A stretch of DNA of 64,000 bases from a bacterium (lineage in GTDB: Bacteria > Planctomycetota > UBA1135 > UBA2386): positions 62,001 through 126,000 of the forward strand of contig JANSXC010000014.1 of the NCBI GenBank assembly GCA_024743115.1. The letters run 5' to 3'. A model generated the notes under the pieces. That model saw nothing but the letters and a program-made list of their open reading frames with translations, was not told the DNA's origin and did no database searches. This document shows positions 37,601 through 45,447 of the stretch, in pieces; the first letter of the stretch is position 1, and each line of letters starts with the position of its first letter. The translations under genes and the position numbers were made by a program.

Positions 37601-39829
37601 GGCGACCAGGATCCCGCCGCGGGTCAGGCGGCGATCATCGACGCGTTCCCGGCGTCGGGCGGTTTTGCGCTGCTGGTCCAGATGGGCTTCGGCTGGGACT
37701 TCGATCAGGGCAATGTCACGGGGTCGACGCAAACGGGCGGCATGGAAGTCATCCGCTACGACTCGCGGCAGGGTCACCGGCTGACGAACATCCAGCGCGC
37801 ACAGCAGTTGCCGGGTGACGATCGCACGACGCCGACGGCCGACTACGACGGCCAGCCGCGCCGGTTCGTGACGCGGTGGCGACCGGGGCTGCTCTGGGAT
37901 CCGCCGGCGACGGAGCCGGAGTTCTTCGACGTGACCCGTGCGATCGTTTGGGTCATCCCGATCTCGCTGCCGGTGAACAGCACGCAGGTCCTATGGGATC
38001 CGCAGCAGACCGGCTTCAGCGAGTGGGTGCAGCTCTACCCCAACGGCGGCGACGTCAACGATACCGAGTGGGTGCGCTACGACGCGCTCAGCGGGAACAA
38101 CATCGTGCGCGCCAACCGGGTCGCCTGGGAGCGGACGCGCTTTGAGCTGACGCGTTCCACCGGGGTGTACCGCATCCGCATCAACAACACGGGGCAGAGC
38201 AATGGCCCCGGTGGCGACCTCGAACCCTGGGGCCAGGTCACCGCGACCTCCGGGTTCATCGGCTATACGCCGCAGATCGAATCCGACTACCCGCAGATCC
38301 ATCGGGCGCGCTCCTGGCTCGGTTTCCGCGGCGACATGATGCGCGACTTCTCGCAGGAGGGCGCCAACCGCACGTCGTCCCATGCGCACACGAACTCGAT
38401 CGTTACGCAGTGCCAACGCCTGAGTCTGCAGTGGGGCAACTTCGGCGCATTCCGCGGTCGCCCGGGCCGCCACGATCGCGTGGCGTTGATCCAGGGCTCG
38501 GTTGCGTCCGGTACCCAACGTCCGAACGTGGAGTGGCACACGGTGACATGGGCAGCGCGACGGTTCGACAATGATCAGCTCGCGAACAACGCCACGCCCG
38601 CAGAGCTGCTCGGACCATGGCCGTTCCAGCTCGTCGCGTTCAAGAACGGTGTGCAGAGCCAGTACATCGGCCCGCCGAGCAACATCCAGAACTACCAGGA
38701 CCCGCGCAACTTCGACCGCATGGTCAAGTTTCCCAGCGGGGAGCTGCCCTGCGCATGGTGCGAGAACGTGCACATCGGCTCCGGCGTCGGCAACGCCCAG
38801 CCGGTGACGGGCTTCGTGGATGAGGTCGAGGTCGTCCAGCACAACCTGCCGGGGCTCGTGGTCGACCAGGCCTTCACGGCGGGGGCCGGCACGTTCCTGG
38901 TGCAGGAGTACATGACGTTCGACCCCGCCGGTCACATCGTCTTCACGAACCGCCAGGTAGACAATTGGCCGGAGACGGGTGGGCTCGTGCAGATCGACGG
39001 CGAAATCCTCGCCTACCGCCAGCGCACGCTGGGCGAGTTCACGGTGGCGATCAACGGTCGCGGCCTGTTGGGCACGGAGGCGCGTGATCATGATCGTGGG
39101 GCCCACGTCGTGTTCCTGACGCAACGCCCCGTCGCGATCCTCGGCTCACAGGTCGCCGGTCGTGACAACGTGCTCCGCGTGCAGGCCCGCGGCAGCCTGC
39201 CGCGAGCGGGCACGGTGCGCCTCAACCAGGAACTCCTGCACTACACCTGGACGCGCGTGCAGGGTGACAACGTGACCCTCGAGATGCCGCGCTGGTACCC
39301 CTCGGGGCAGGCCGGCACCTCGTCGCTGGCGCGCGGGCTGTTCCGCGGTCGCTTCGGCACGCAGCCCGGAGGTGGCAGCAGCGGTGAGGCGTTGATCGAA
39401 TGGCCGTTCCGCTACTGGGACCGCCACGCCGACTTCTCGGACGATCCCGAGCTCGCGTACTCGCAGCTCACGTCGACCTCGGCGCCGGCGTTCTTCCGGT
39501 CGATCGGTTGGCGTGAGGAGATCCGCGACCCGCTCGTCGACGTCGTGTGCATGGTGCGCACGGATCCGCGCGTGCCGTGGAGTGCGGACGCGACGACGAC
39601 GCCCGGACTCTGGGAGTTCACGCGCTCGGGTGACGACGACGCACCGCGGATCCTCGGTGCGCAGGGCGCCCGGCTCGAGGTGCGGTTCTCGACGATGTAC
39701 CAGGCGGGCGCGGTCGATCTCGTCACGCAACAGGCCCACGCCTGGAAGACCTCGGCGCGGGTGTCGCGCGTGCGGGTCGAGTACGAGGGCGAGCCGCGCA
39801 TCTTCGACGAACAGGTGACGGCCCGATGA
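34613..39829 (+). CDS. Giant GspK-like pseudopilin with LamG and repeat modules
   Basis: A 1738-residue protein, over five times the size of ordinary GspK. The N-terminus has AECGVALLAVLFALTLLMLL, a prepilin-type segment (cleavage after Gly27) without Glu at position 5, as usual for GspK. GspK-specific helical parts follow: PVNINTAGREVLQVL (about 380-394) and SRSEARTIADEILASREGDG (about 422-441). Beyond this come a LamG-like domain (about 675-800, FGFMQPFATRFWVEPQSLEN), at least six copies of a short beta repeat with GE/hydrophobic/Y and RG..G (near 176, 843, 1042, 1150, 1456 and 1533), and a second lectin-like region (about 1280-1415) ending TGFVDEVEV. It probably caps the pseudopilus and exposes large ligand-binding domains. 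It overlaps the neighbours by 4 nt on each side. Confidence 0.85.
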   Translation: MTCSIVRSGRGTPAVTTPAVNASAECGVALLAVLFALTLLMLLALPFSVSMSAGADAAAREVDAARAAQASASVRDLLLSEATISHPAFDEDVEYDSRIEWPEGVELPEAMQELAGGGRTQLGGSVEDLQRYLALDSVSPLVLANLLGTAVRLSEALEPDASAMVVDQADALPDEGYLWVAHEVIRYGGKDGNRLIDLERGLFQDLGFVEPKEPYGEHLLVLDYRCVLAVAWPFLGRSDSLAERRPYSSVTELNEIAELGLGRFTQAEMDRFTATLNVSSMAQRAGTWGLPGRVFNGLVAGQSRMIRVKSALHIGSGSTVRLRDLATGAVEYSIVMRASNERAVRDLLLPSVFRLELLRPVTRDFTADETLVEPLIPTPVNINTAGREVLQVLIEDVRREAGVRVHAAGRQRTVPPRPFSRSEARTIADEILASREGDGPYKSWQDLVERVFVPRVVQGSQAERMRYVYLYRNLRTARDSAVEMGTMPICFDSGPWVRYRAGASLKRSRLAPGVAARHERTGIAAAVPGYTLDHSWMTQEQFEKAMRLDRRSPFWITTPINLGSVPPNSPGNDPAGRYNPHLIAHAFPGLGLGAPRYPSRDDVDAGIRPGPAGMRSADWSRERWVQELRRYDSFALALHPRGHEIARDGPYLMQNIGPQDRGGTASPGGNRHDRISFPFSAQFGFMQPFATRFWVEPQSLENVVLFDHSDGDPERNRFAVLARDGNLVLEMIDEAGIDPNPGDSPSGVQRTALEVQVPLPEINLPADTPIHISASAHAGRPHEVALQVDGMPRGRSRYVTYLTAPIDSFDPTQAGNGGALPPQAGNQRYINIQVEDTEGFPPVGVLRIGTELFEYTAINGNSFDCVWNDSIGGRGSRQVAREHAPSIPVDQDGNPTIDIKDLAAQGVNLNVFPSHPAGARVELYGYSNLLTPDSPMMVGETTLGGSVGGFAVARGFLSSNARPLAIALPSGGSFPVGEGIDENWTGDLELADPIQTGDQDPAAGQAAIIDAFPASGGFALLVQMGFGWDFDQGNVTGSTQTGGMEVIRYDSRQGHRLTNIQRAQQLPGDDRTTPTADYDGQPRRFVTRWRPGLLWDPPATEPEFFDVTRAIVWVIPISLPVNSTQVLWDPQQTGFSEWVQLYPNGGDVNDTEWVRYDALSGNNIVRANRVAWERTRFELTRSTGVYRIRINNTGQSNGPGGDLEPWGQVTATSGFIGYTPQIESDYPQIHRARSWLGFRGDMMRDFSQEGANRTSSHAHTNSIVTQCQRLSLQWGNFGAFRGRPGRHDRVALIQGSVASGTQRPNVEWHTVTWAARRFDNDQLANNATPAELLGPWPFQLVAFKNGVQSQYIGPPSNIQNYQDPRNFDRMVKFPSGELPCAWCENVHIGSGVGNAQPVTGFVDEVEVVQHNLPGLVVDQAFTAGAGTFLVQEYMTFDPAGHIVFTNRQVDNWPETGGLVQIDGEILAYRQRTLGEFTVAINGRGLLGTEARDHDRGAHVVFLTQRPVAILGSQVAGRDNVLRVQARGSLPRAGTVRLNQELLHYTWTRVQGDNVTLEMPRWYPSGQAGTSSLARGLFRGRFGTQPGGGSSGEALIEWPFRYWDRHADFSDDPELAYSQLTSTSAPAFFRSIGWREEIRDPLVDVVCMVRTDPRVPWSADATTTPGLWEFTRSGDDDAPRILGAQGARLEVRFSTMYQAGAVDLVTQQAHAWKTSARVSRVRVEYEGEPRIFDEQVTAR

Positions 39830-41049
39830 AGTCGACCGCGCAACTCCACGGCCGCGCGTCCGGCTTCACGCTGCTCGAGCTCGTCATCGTGATGGGTATT
39901 CTGAGCGCGTTCCTGGTGATGCTCGTGCAGCTCGTCGGGCTCGGGCTCGACCTGTTTGCCGAGGGGGAGACGGGCCAGATGCTCGCGGATCGCGGCAACC
40001 GCGCCGAGCGCCGGATCCGCGCCGAACTCGAACTGCTGCGCGGCAGTGCGAGCGGGCGCGATCGCGATCGCGCCGACGATCGCCTGCTCGTGCAGCTGCT
40101 GCCGATCGGATTGCCGCCCGAGGCCGAACGCGGCGCGACGCGCGTGCAGGTCGTGCGCGCCGCGGTATCGCTGCCGCCCGAGCGCGAACTGCAGCTCGTC
40201 GACGGCATGCTCGCGATGCGGATCGTCGACGCGGAGCCCGAGCTGTCGGGTGAAGAGATCGCGACCAAGGTCGCCGAGTTGCGCAAGAACGAGCCACTGC
40301 GCGGGCTCGGCAACATGCTGCTGCTGCCGTGGCGTCAGGAGAACGCGGATGACGCGATGCTCGAACTGCGCGTCGCGTGGTTTCTGCCGGGACAGACCGT
40401 GACGGTACGCGATCGCTCGGTCGACCCGTTCGCGGTGCCGCTGCCCGGCTCGCCCGATCTGCCGGGCGTGACCTTGTTGCAGGTGACCGAGCCGTTGCTC
40501 GACGATCTGCTGCACTGCGAGTTCCACTTCTGGTCGCAGCGCACGCGATCGTGGGGGCGTGCCGATGCGCCCGACAGCGGCAACCAAAGCGGCGGCGCGC
40601 GGCCCGAGATCATCTGGGACAGCGCGCGCGGCGGCTGGCTCGTTGACGAGGCGATGGGTGGTGAGTTCGCGTTCGATCGCGGGCCGGACAGCTTCGCTGA
40701 TCCCGAGGACGACATCCATCCGCACGCGATCCGGGTCGTCGCCGTAGCGGCACAGCCAGCGGACCTGCCGCCCGAGGGGATCCTCGCGGGCGGCATCAGC
40801 GCGGAGGACAAGGGCCTGCGGCTCGTCAATCCGGACCGTTTTCCCGGCGCGTCGGACGGCGGCTTCGTGAAGGTTCGCGGTGAGTGGATCTACTACAACA
40901 AGGTCGAGGGCGATCGGCTCACGGGCCTGCGTCGCGGCCAGCGCTGGACCAAAGCCACGGAACATCCGGCCGGCGTCCGCGTTCACGTCGGGCAGCTGGT
41001 TGAGTTCGTGATCCCGATTCCCCACAAGAAGGACGACTGGAATGGCTGA
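39826..41049 (+). CDS. GspJ-like pseudopilin with C-terminal repeat module
   Basis: A 407-residue prepilin. The signal is RASGFTLLELVIVMGILSAF (cleavage after Gly13, Glu18 at position 5). The middle region has GspJ-like strands. The C-terminal KVRGEWIYYNKVEGDRLTGL with RRGQRW and EHPAGVRV is the same beta repeat as in the GspK-like protein. Standard GspJ has about 200 residues, so the C-terminal half is an extension. It starts within the stop of the GspK-like gene (ATGA) and overlaps the GspI-like gene by 8 nt. Confidence 0.83.
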   Translation: MKSTAQLHGRASGFTLLELVIVMGILSAFLVMLVQLVGLGLDLFAEGETGQMLADRGNRAERRIRAELELLRGSASGRDRDRADDRLLVQLLPIGLPPEAERGATRVQVVRAAVSLPPERELQLVDGMLAMRIVDAEPELSGEEIATKVAELRKNEPLRGLGNMLLLPWRQENADDAMLELRVAWFLPGQTVTVRDRSVDPFAVPLPGSPDLPGVTLLQVTEPLLDDLLHCEFHFWSQRTRSWGRADAPDSGNQSGGARPEIIWDSARGGWLVDEAMGGEFAFDRGPDSFADPEDDIHPHAIRVVAVAAQPADLPPEGILAGGISAEDKGLRLVNPDRFPGASDGGFVKVRGEWIYYNKVEGDRLTGLRRGQRWTKATEHPAGVRVHVGQLVEFVIPIPHKKDDWNG

Positions 41050-41518
41050 GTTCCATCATCGCTCCGATGCTCGACCGTCGGCGGATGCGGGCTTCACGCT
41101 CGCGGAAATGCTCGCGGCGCTGGGGATCCTGCTGGTCGGCGTCGTCTCGCTTCTCGGGGCGCTCGGTGCCGCGGTCGGCGAACGCCGCACGACGGACGCG
41201 CGGCTCACCGCGGCCAAGGTCTGCGACCTCGCATTGCACCGCGTGCGGCACGAGTCCGTCAGGCGCGCGGCGGATGCCGGTTCGGACCTCGATCTCGAGA
41301 TCATCCAGCTCGAGGACCAGACGGTGCCGGGATTCGACGGCATGACCTGGTCCGCGGAGGCAGTCGTCGACGAGAACCGGCCGATGGTCTGGCTCGTGCG
41401 CCTCGAGGTGCGCTGGCTCGAGGAGGGCGAGAACGCGAGCGAGGAGTTCCTGCGAATCCTGCCGCGCAACCTGCCGCTCGGCCAACGCGTGCAGCGCTTC
41501 CGAGAGGAACAGAAGTGA
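41042..41518 (+). CDS. GspI-like minor pseudopilin
   Basis: A 158-residue prepilin of ordinary size. The signal is DAGFTLAEMLAALGILLVGV with cleavage after Gly17 and Glu22 at position 5. The globular part (LTAAKVCDLALHRVRHESVR, then WSAEAVVDENRPMVWLVRLE) matches GspI/PilV topology. It is the last pilin in the cluster; a 111-nt gap follows. This gap contains a short GGCC-TTC-GGCC hairpin without a U-tract. Confidence 0.82.
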   Translation: MAEFHHRSDARPSADAGFTLAEMLAALGILLVGVVSLLGALGAAVGERRTTDARLTAAKVCDLALHRVRHESVRRAADAGSDLDLEIIQLEDQTVPGFDGMTWSAEAVVDENRPMVWLVRLEVRWLEEGENASEEFLRILPRNLPLGQRVQRFREEQK

Positions 41519-41629
41519 CCAACCAAGCAGCCGCTCCCCAAACGGCGAACTACCGATAACGAACACCCCTTTGATACCGACCTTGCCGGCCTTCGGCCGC
41601 GCCGCCCACAGGTCGCCTACCAGACGAGA

Positions 41630-43135
41630 ATGACTATGCGCAAATCAGTCGCACAACTTCTTCTGACGATCGGACTCGCGATCGGCGGAGCCGTGGGCAT
41701 TGCCCCGGCGCAGACGGTGCAGCTTGCGGAGGGCAACCTGCTCCTCGCGAACGTCGAGTCGGCCGACGGCGAGGGCCTCGTCGTCAAGCGTCTCGACAAC
41801 GGCGGCACGCTCGAGTTGCGCTGGGATCAACTGTCGCCGTCGTCGGCGCTGGCGATCAAGCGTCAGTTCGACCTCGCGGGCGACGTCGAGGACGAGATCC
41901 TCGTGCGGGCCGAGGAGGTCGAATACCTCGTCGGTGGGCGCAAGCAGACGATCCTCGGCAAGATCATCGAGCGCGGTGACCAGTTCGTCGTGCAGCAGCG
42001 CGGCGTGCCGTTCCGCATCCCGCGGACCGAGATCCGCAACGTGCGCGCGGTCGACGCGCCCGTGGCGCAGATCTACACCAAGGACGAGTGGTATGCGATC
42101 CGCCTGGCGCAGCTCGAGGATCCGGCCAAGGCCGATCAACACATGCTCATGGCCGAGGACCTGATCAAGGTCCGCGACTACCAGCATGCGGGTGAGCACC
42201 TGAGCAAGGCGCGCGAGCTCGGCAATACGATCGATCCGGGTCGCCTCGATAGCCTCGAGACGCGTCTGTCGCGCTACAAGGACGCCGCCAAGGAGCGCGA
42301 GCTGCTCGATCAGATCCAGGCCTGCCGCAGCCGCGGCACCCTGGCGCAGTTCGAGAAGGGGCAGGGCTTCATCGAAAAGTTCGAGAGCGACTTTCCCAAC
42401 ACTCGGCTCAAGGCCGAGTTCGACCTCGAGAAGGAGCGCTTCCTGCGCGCGCGTGAGCGTTACCTCACGCAGCAGGTCGCCGACAACTATCGCCGGGCGA
42501 TCCGCTCGGTAGCGGAGAAGAAGGTGCGCGAAGCCGGCGTCTCGCTGCAGAGCGTGCGCGATTACGCCGAGAACGAGATGACCGAGGATCTCTTCAAGAA
42601 GGTCTCGGCGCAGTTCCGCATCGACATCGAGGAGGCCAAGAAGCTCTGGTCCGAACGCGAAAAGTACCCGGCTGGCAAGCGCACCGAGCACTTCGCCTAC
42701 GGGCTCGGCTCCTGGGTACTTGGCGAGAAGGCGATCCTGAAGGATACGAATGTCGAGAAGGCCAAGGGCCAGCAGCCGAAGAACCAACGGCCCGCGGACA
42801 AGAACAGCCGGGAGATCGAACGCGTGGCCCGTGCGCTGAAGCAGGCGCTCGAGCGCCGTCGTGCCGCCAGCCAGGGTGGGGGTGGTGCCCGCCAGGAACA
42901 GTCGGACGAGGACTGGTTCCGCGAGGCCAAGAGCAAGGAACGCGCCGGCTGGCTGCGGGCCTACTACGCCGAGTTCGGTGGCCAGTTGAAGGTCACGTAT
43001 GCCTCGGTTGCGCCGTGCGTCTCGTGTTATGGTCAGGGCACCACGCCGGACATGGGACCGGATGGCAAGGTGATCCGCACTCCGTGCTTCCTGTGCCACA
43101 ACACCAAGTGGATGCGCAGCTTCAAGGCCTACTGA
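41630..43135 (+). CDS. Secreted coiled-coil protein with C-terminal zinc ribbon
   Basis: A 501-residue protein with a signal peptide (residues 1-30, AIGGAVGIAPAQT). A small beta domain (LAEGNLLLANVESADGEG) precedes long charged alpha-helical segments, and a linker rich in Lys/Asn/Arg follows. Four Cys at about 463, 466, 486 and 489 (CVSC and CFLC) form a DnaJ-like zinc-ribbon pair. The function is unknown; similar TPR-like helices occur elsewhere in the operon. Its place after the pilins suggests a periplasmic accessory role. An ATG at 41636 is an alternative start. Confidence 0.72.
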   Translation: MTMRKSVAQLLLTIGLAIGGAVGIAPAQTVQLAEGNLLLANVESADGEGLVVKRLDNGGTLELRWDQLSPSSALAIKRQFDLAGDVEDEILVRAEEVEYLVGGRKQTILGKIIERGDQFVVQQRGVPFRIPRTEIRNVRAVDAPVAQIYTKDEWYAIRLAQLEDPAKADQHMLMAEDLIKVRDYQHAGEHLSKARELGNTIDPGRLDSLETRLSRYKDAAKERELLDQIQACRSRGTLAQFEKGQGFIEKFESDFPNTRLKAEFDLEKERFLRARERYLTQQVADNYRRAIRSVAEKKVREAGVSLQSVRDYAENEMTEDLFKKVSAQFRIDIEEAKKLWSEREKYPAGKRTEHFAYGLGSWVLGEKAILKDTNVEKAKGQQPKNQRPADKNSREIERVARALKQALERRRAASQGGGGARQEQSDEDWFREAKSKERAGWLRAYYAEFGGQLKVTYASVAPCVSCYGQGTTPDMGPDGKVIRTPCFLCHNTKWMRSFKAY

Positions 43136-44220
43136 TTCCCCGGCCCGCGATCGGGCCGCGGCAGGTTCTCGCGATTGCTGCGATCGCCGCCGTCGCGCTG
43201 CTGACACTGCCGGGGTGCGCGATGCCCGACGCCGGCGTCAGCGGCCAGGCGAACGCTCCGGCGATTGGCGCCTCGGGTACGAGCTCCGGCGCGGGCCCGG
43301 GCACCGCAGCCGTCGCCGAGGCGACGGACGTCAAGGTGGTGCCCCAGGAACCGGCGCCGCTCGCGGGCCTCGGACCCGAGATCCTGTTGCCGGCCGCCAG
43401 CGGGGCGGACGAGGACGTCGCACGGGTTGGCGATCTCACCCTGCGTCAGAGCCAGGCGTTTGCGCGGCTCATGGTCGCGGATCCCAAACTGGCCCGGCTC
43501 GCGGTCGACTTGCTCGTTTTCGACGTGCTGGTCGGCCGGCATGCGCAGCAGCACGGGATCCGGGTCGAGCCGGCGACGGTCGAAGAGCTGGCGTTGGCCG
43601 AGGAGCGCCGCATGCAGCAGCAGGTCGAGCGCGAGCTGGCGTCGGAGATGGACTTCCCGGCCTACGTGTTCGCGATGTTCGGTATGCGGCTCGAGGCCTG
43701 GCGCCGAACGCTGCGGCTGCGCACGGCCCAGCGGCTCTATCAGGGCTACGTGATCCGCTACCTCGCGCTGCGCGAGGATCGCGTGCTCGTGCGCTTCCTG
43801 ATGCATCGCGACCGCAAGGTGGCCGAAGAGGTCTGCGAGAAGGTGCGCGATGGCGCCGACTTCGCGACGCTTGCGCTGCGCTGGTCCGAGGACGGTCGGC
43901 GCGACGGCGGGTTGTTGCCGGCGTTCGGACGCGGTTTCCCGCACCCCGTCGCCGAGCCCGCGTTCGCGCTGCAGAAGGGGGCGGTCAGTGAACCGTTCGA
44001 GCGCGAGATCGGCGGCGAGTCACGTTGGTTCGTGGTGTATTGCCTCAACCGGTTCGCGGGTCGCGACGAGCCGTTCTCGAAGGTGCGCGACGAGCTCGAC
44101 CGGGACCTGCGGGAGCGGCCGCTGACGCAGCTCGAGATGTCGGCCTACACCCTGCGCTGGCGCGGCGAGAGCGAGCGCGCGGCCGGGCCCGGCGCCGATC
44201 GCGCGGAGAACGGGCGATGA
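43108..44220 (+). CDS. PpiC/SurA-type peptidyl-prolyl isomerase lipoprotein
   Basis: A roughly 370-residue lipoprotein. The lipobox LLTLPGC is preceded by a hydrophobic stretch, and a Ser/Gly/Ala linker follows. A parvulin-type rotamase domain (LVRFLMHRDRKVAEEVCEKV, ADFATLALRWSEDGRRDGGL, FALQKGAVSEPFE) occupies the C-terminal half, before a helix-rich tail. It probably assists folding of exported pilin-like proteins. No ATG, GTG or TTG lies between the previous stop (43133-43135) and the lipobox. The nearest in-frame start is the GTG at 43108, overlapping the zinc-ribbon gene by 28 nt; CTG or ATT starts at 43132-43137 are alternatives. Confidence 0.78.
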   Translation: MDAQLQGLLIPRPAIGPRQVLAIAAIAAVALLTLPGCAMPDAGVSGQANAPAIGASGTSSGAGPGTAAVAEATDVKVVPQEPAPLAGLGPEILLPAASGADEDVARVGDLTLRQSQAFARLMVADPKLARLAVDLLVFDVLVGRHAQQHGIRVEPATVEELALAEERRMQQQVERELASEMDFPAYVFAMFGMRLEAWRRTLRLRTAQRLYQGYVIRYLALREDRVLVRFLMHRDRKVAEEVCEKVRDGADFATLALRWSEDGRRDGGLLPAFGRGFPHPVAEPAFALQKGAVSEPFEREIGGESRWFVVYCLNRFAGRDEPFSKVRDELDRDLRERPLTQLEMSAYTLRWRGESERAAGPGADRAENGR

Positions 44221-44239
44221 CAACGTCCATGCGGTCGGA

Positions 44240-44245
44240 TAGAAG
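44240..44245 (+). promoter_or_regulatory. Candidate -10 element of scpB
   Basis: TAGAAG ends 9 nt before the ATG at 44255 and overlaps no other obvious signal. It fits the leaderless-type spacing seen elsewhere. Confidence 0.25.
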
Positions 44246-44254
44246 TCTTGGTCC

Positions 44255-45211
<957 letters not shown>

Positions 45212-45242
45212 GGGTTGGGGCGCAGGTTGCCTGCCATCTGGG

Positions 45243-45270
45243 TTGCATTGGCCGGCGCGCTCACTACACT
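45243..45270 (+). promoter_or_regulatory. Promoter of tRNA-Glu
   Basis: TTGCAT (45243-45248) and TACACT (45265-45270) are spaced 16 bp apart. The predicted start is near 45277, about 9 nt before the mature tRNA 5' end. Confidence 0.55.
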
Positions 45271-45285
45271 CTCCGCCCGCAACGG

Positions 45286-45363
45286 GTCCCGTTCGTCTAG
45301 CCAGGCCTAGGACCCCAGATTTTCATTCTGGTAACAGGGGTTCAAATCCCCTACGGGATACCA
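45286..45363 (+). tRNA. tRNA-Glu (anticodon TTC)
   Basis: A 78-nt cloverleaf. The acceptor stem GTCCCGT pairs with ACGGGAT (one G-U pair). The anticodon stem CCAGA/TCTGG encloses TTTTCAT with anticodon TTC, and the T arm is AGGGG/CCCCT around TTCAAAT. The D region is GTCTAGCCAGGCCTAGGA. The CCA end is encoded at 45361-45363. It is immediately followed by a strong terminator. Confidence 0.95.
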
Positions 45364-45370
45364 CCTTCGA

Positions 45371-45404
45371 GGCACCCGTCGCAGCTTGCGACGGGTGCCT
45401 TTTT
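45371..45404 (+). terminator. Strong rho-independent terminator after tRNA-Glu
   Basis: A perfect 13-bp stem (GGCACCCGTCGCA 45371-45383, TGCGACGGGTGCC 45387-45399) with a GCT loop is followed by TTTTT at 45400-45404. It isolates the tRNA from the downstream ligase gene. Confidence 0.93.
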
Positions 45405-45413
45405 CATGCCCCG

Positions 45414-45433
45414 ATCGGTTGCCTGCAACCGAT
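45414..45433. promoter_or_regulatory. Perfect 9-bp inverted repeat, possible operator
   Basis: ATCGGTTGC (45414-45422) and GCAACCGAT (45425-45433) are separated by two bases. The element lies between the tRNA terminator and the ligase start at 45448, a suitable place for an operator or a leader hairpin. No U-tract follows, so it is not a terminator. Confidence 0.45.
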
Positions 45434-45447
45434 GGCAACTGCACCCG

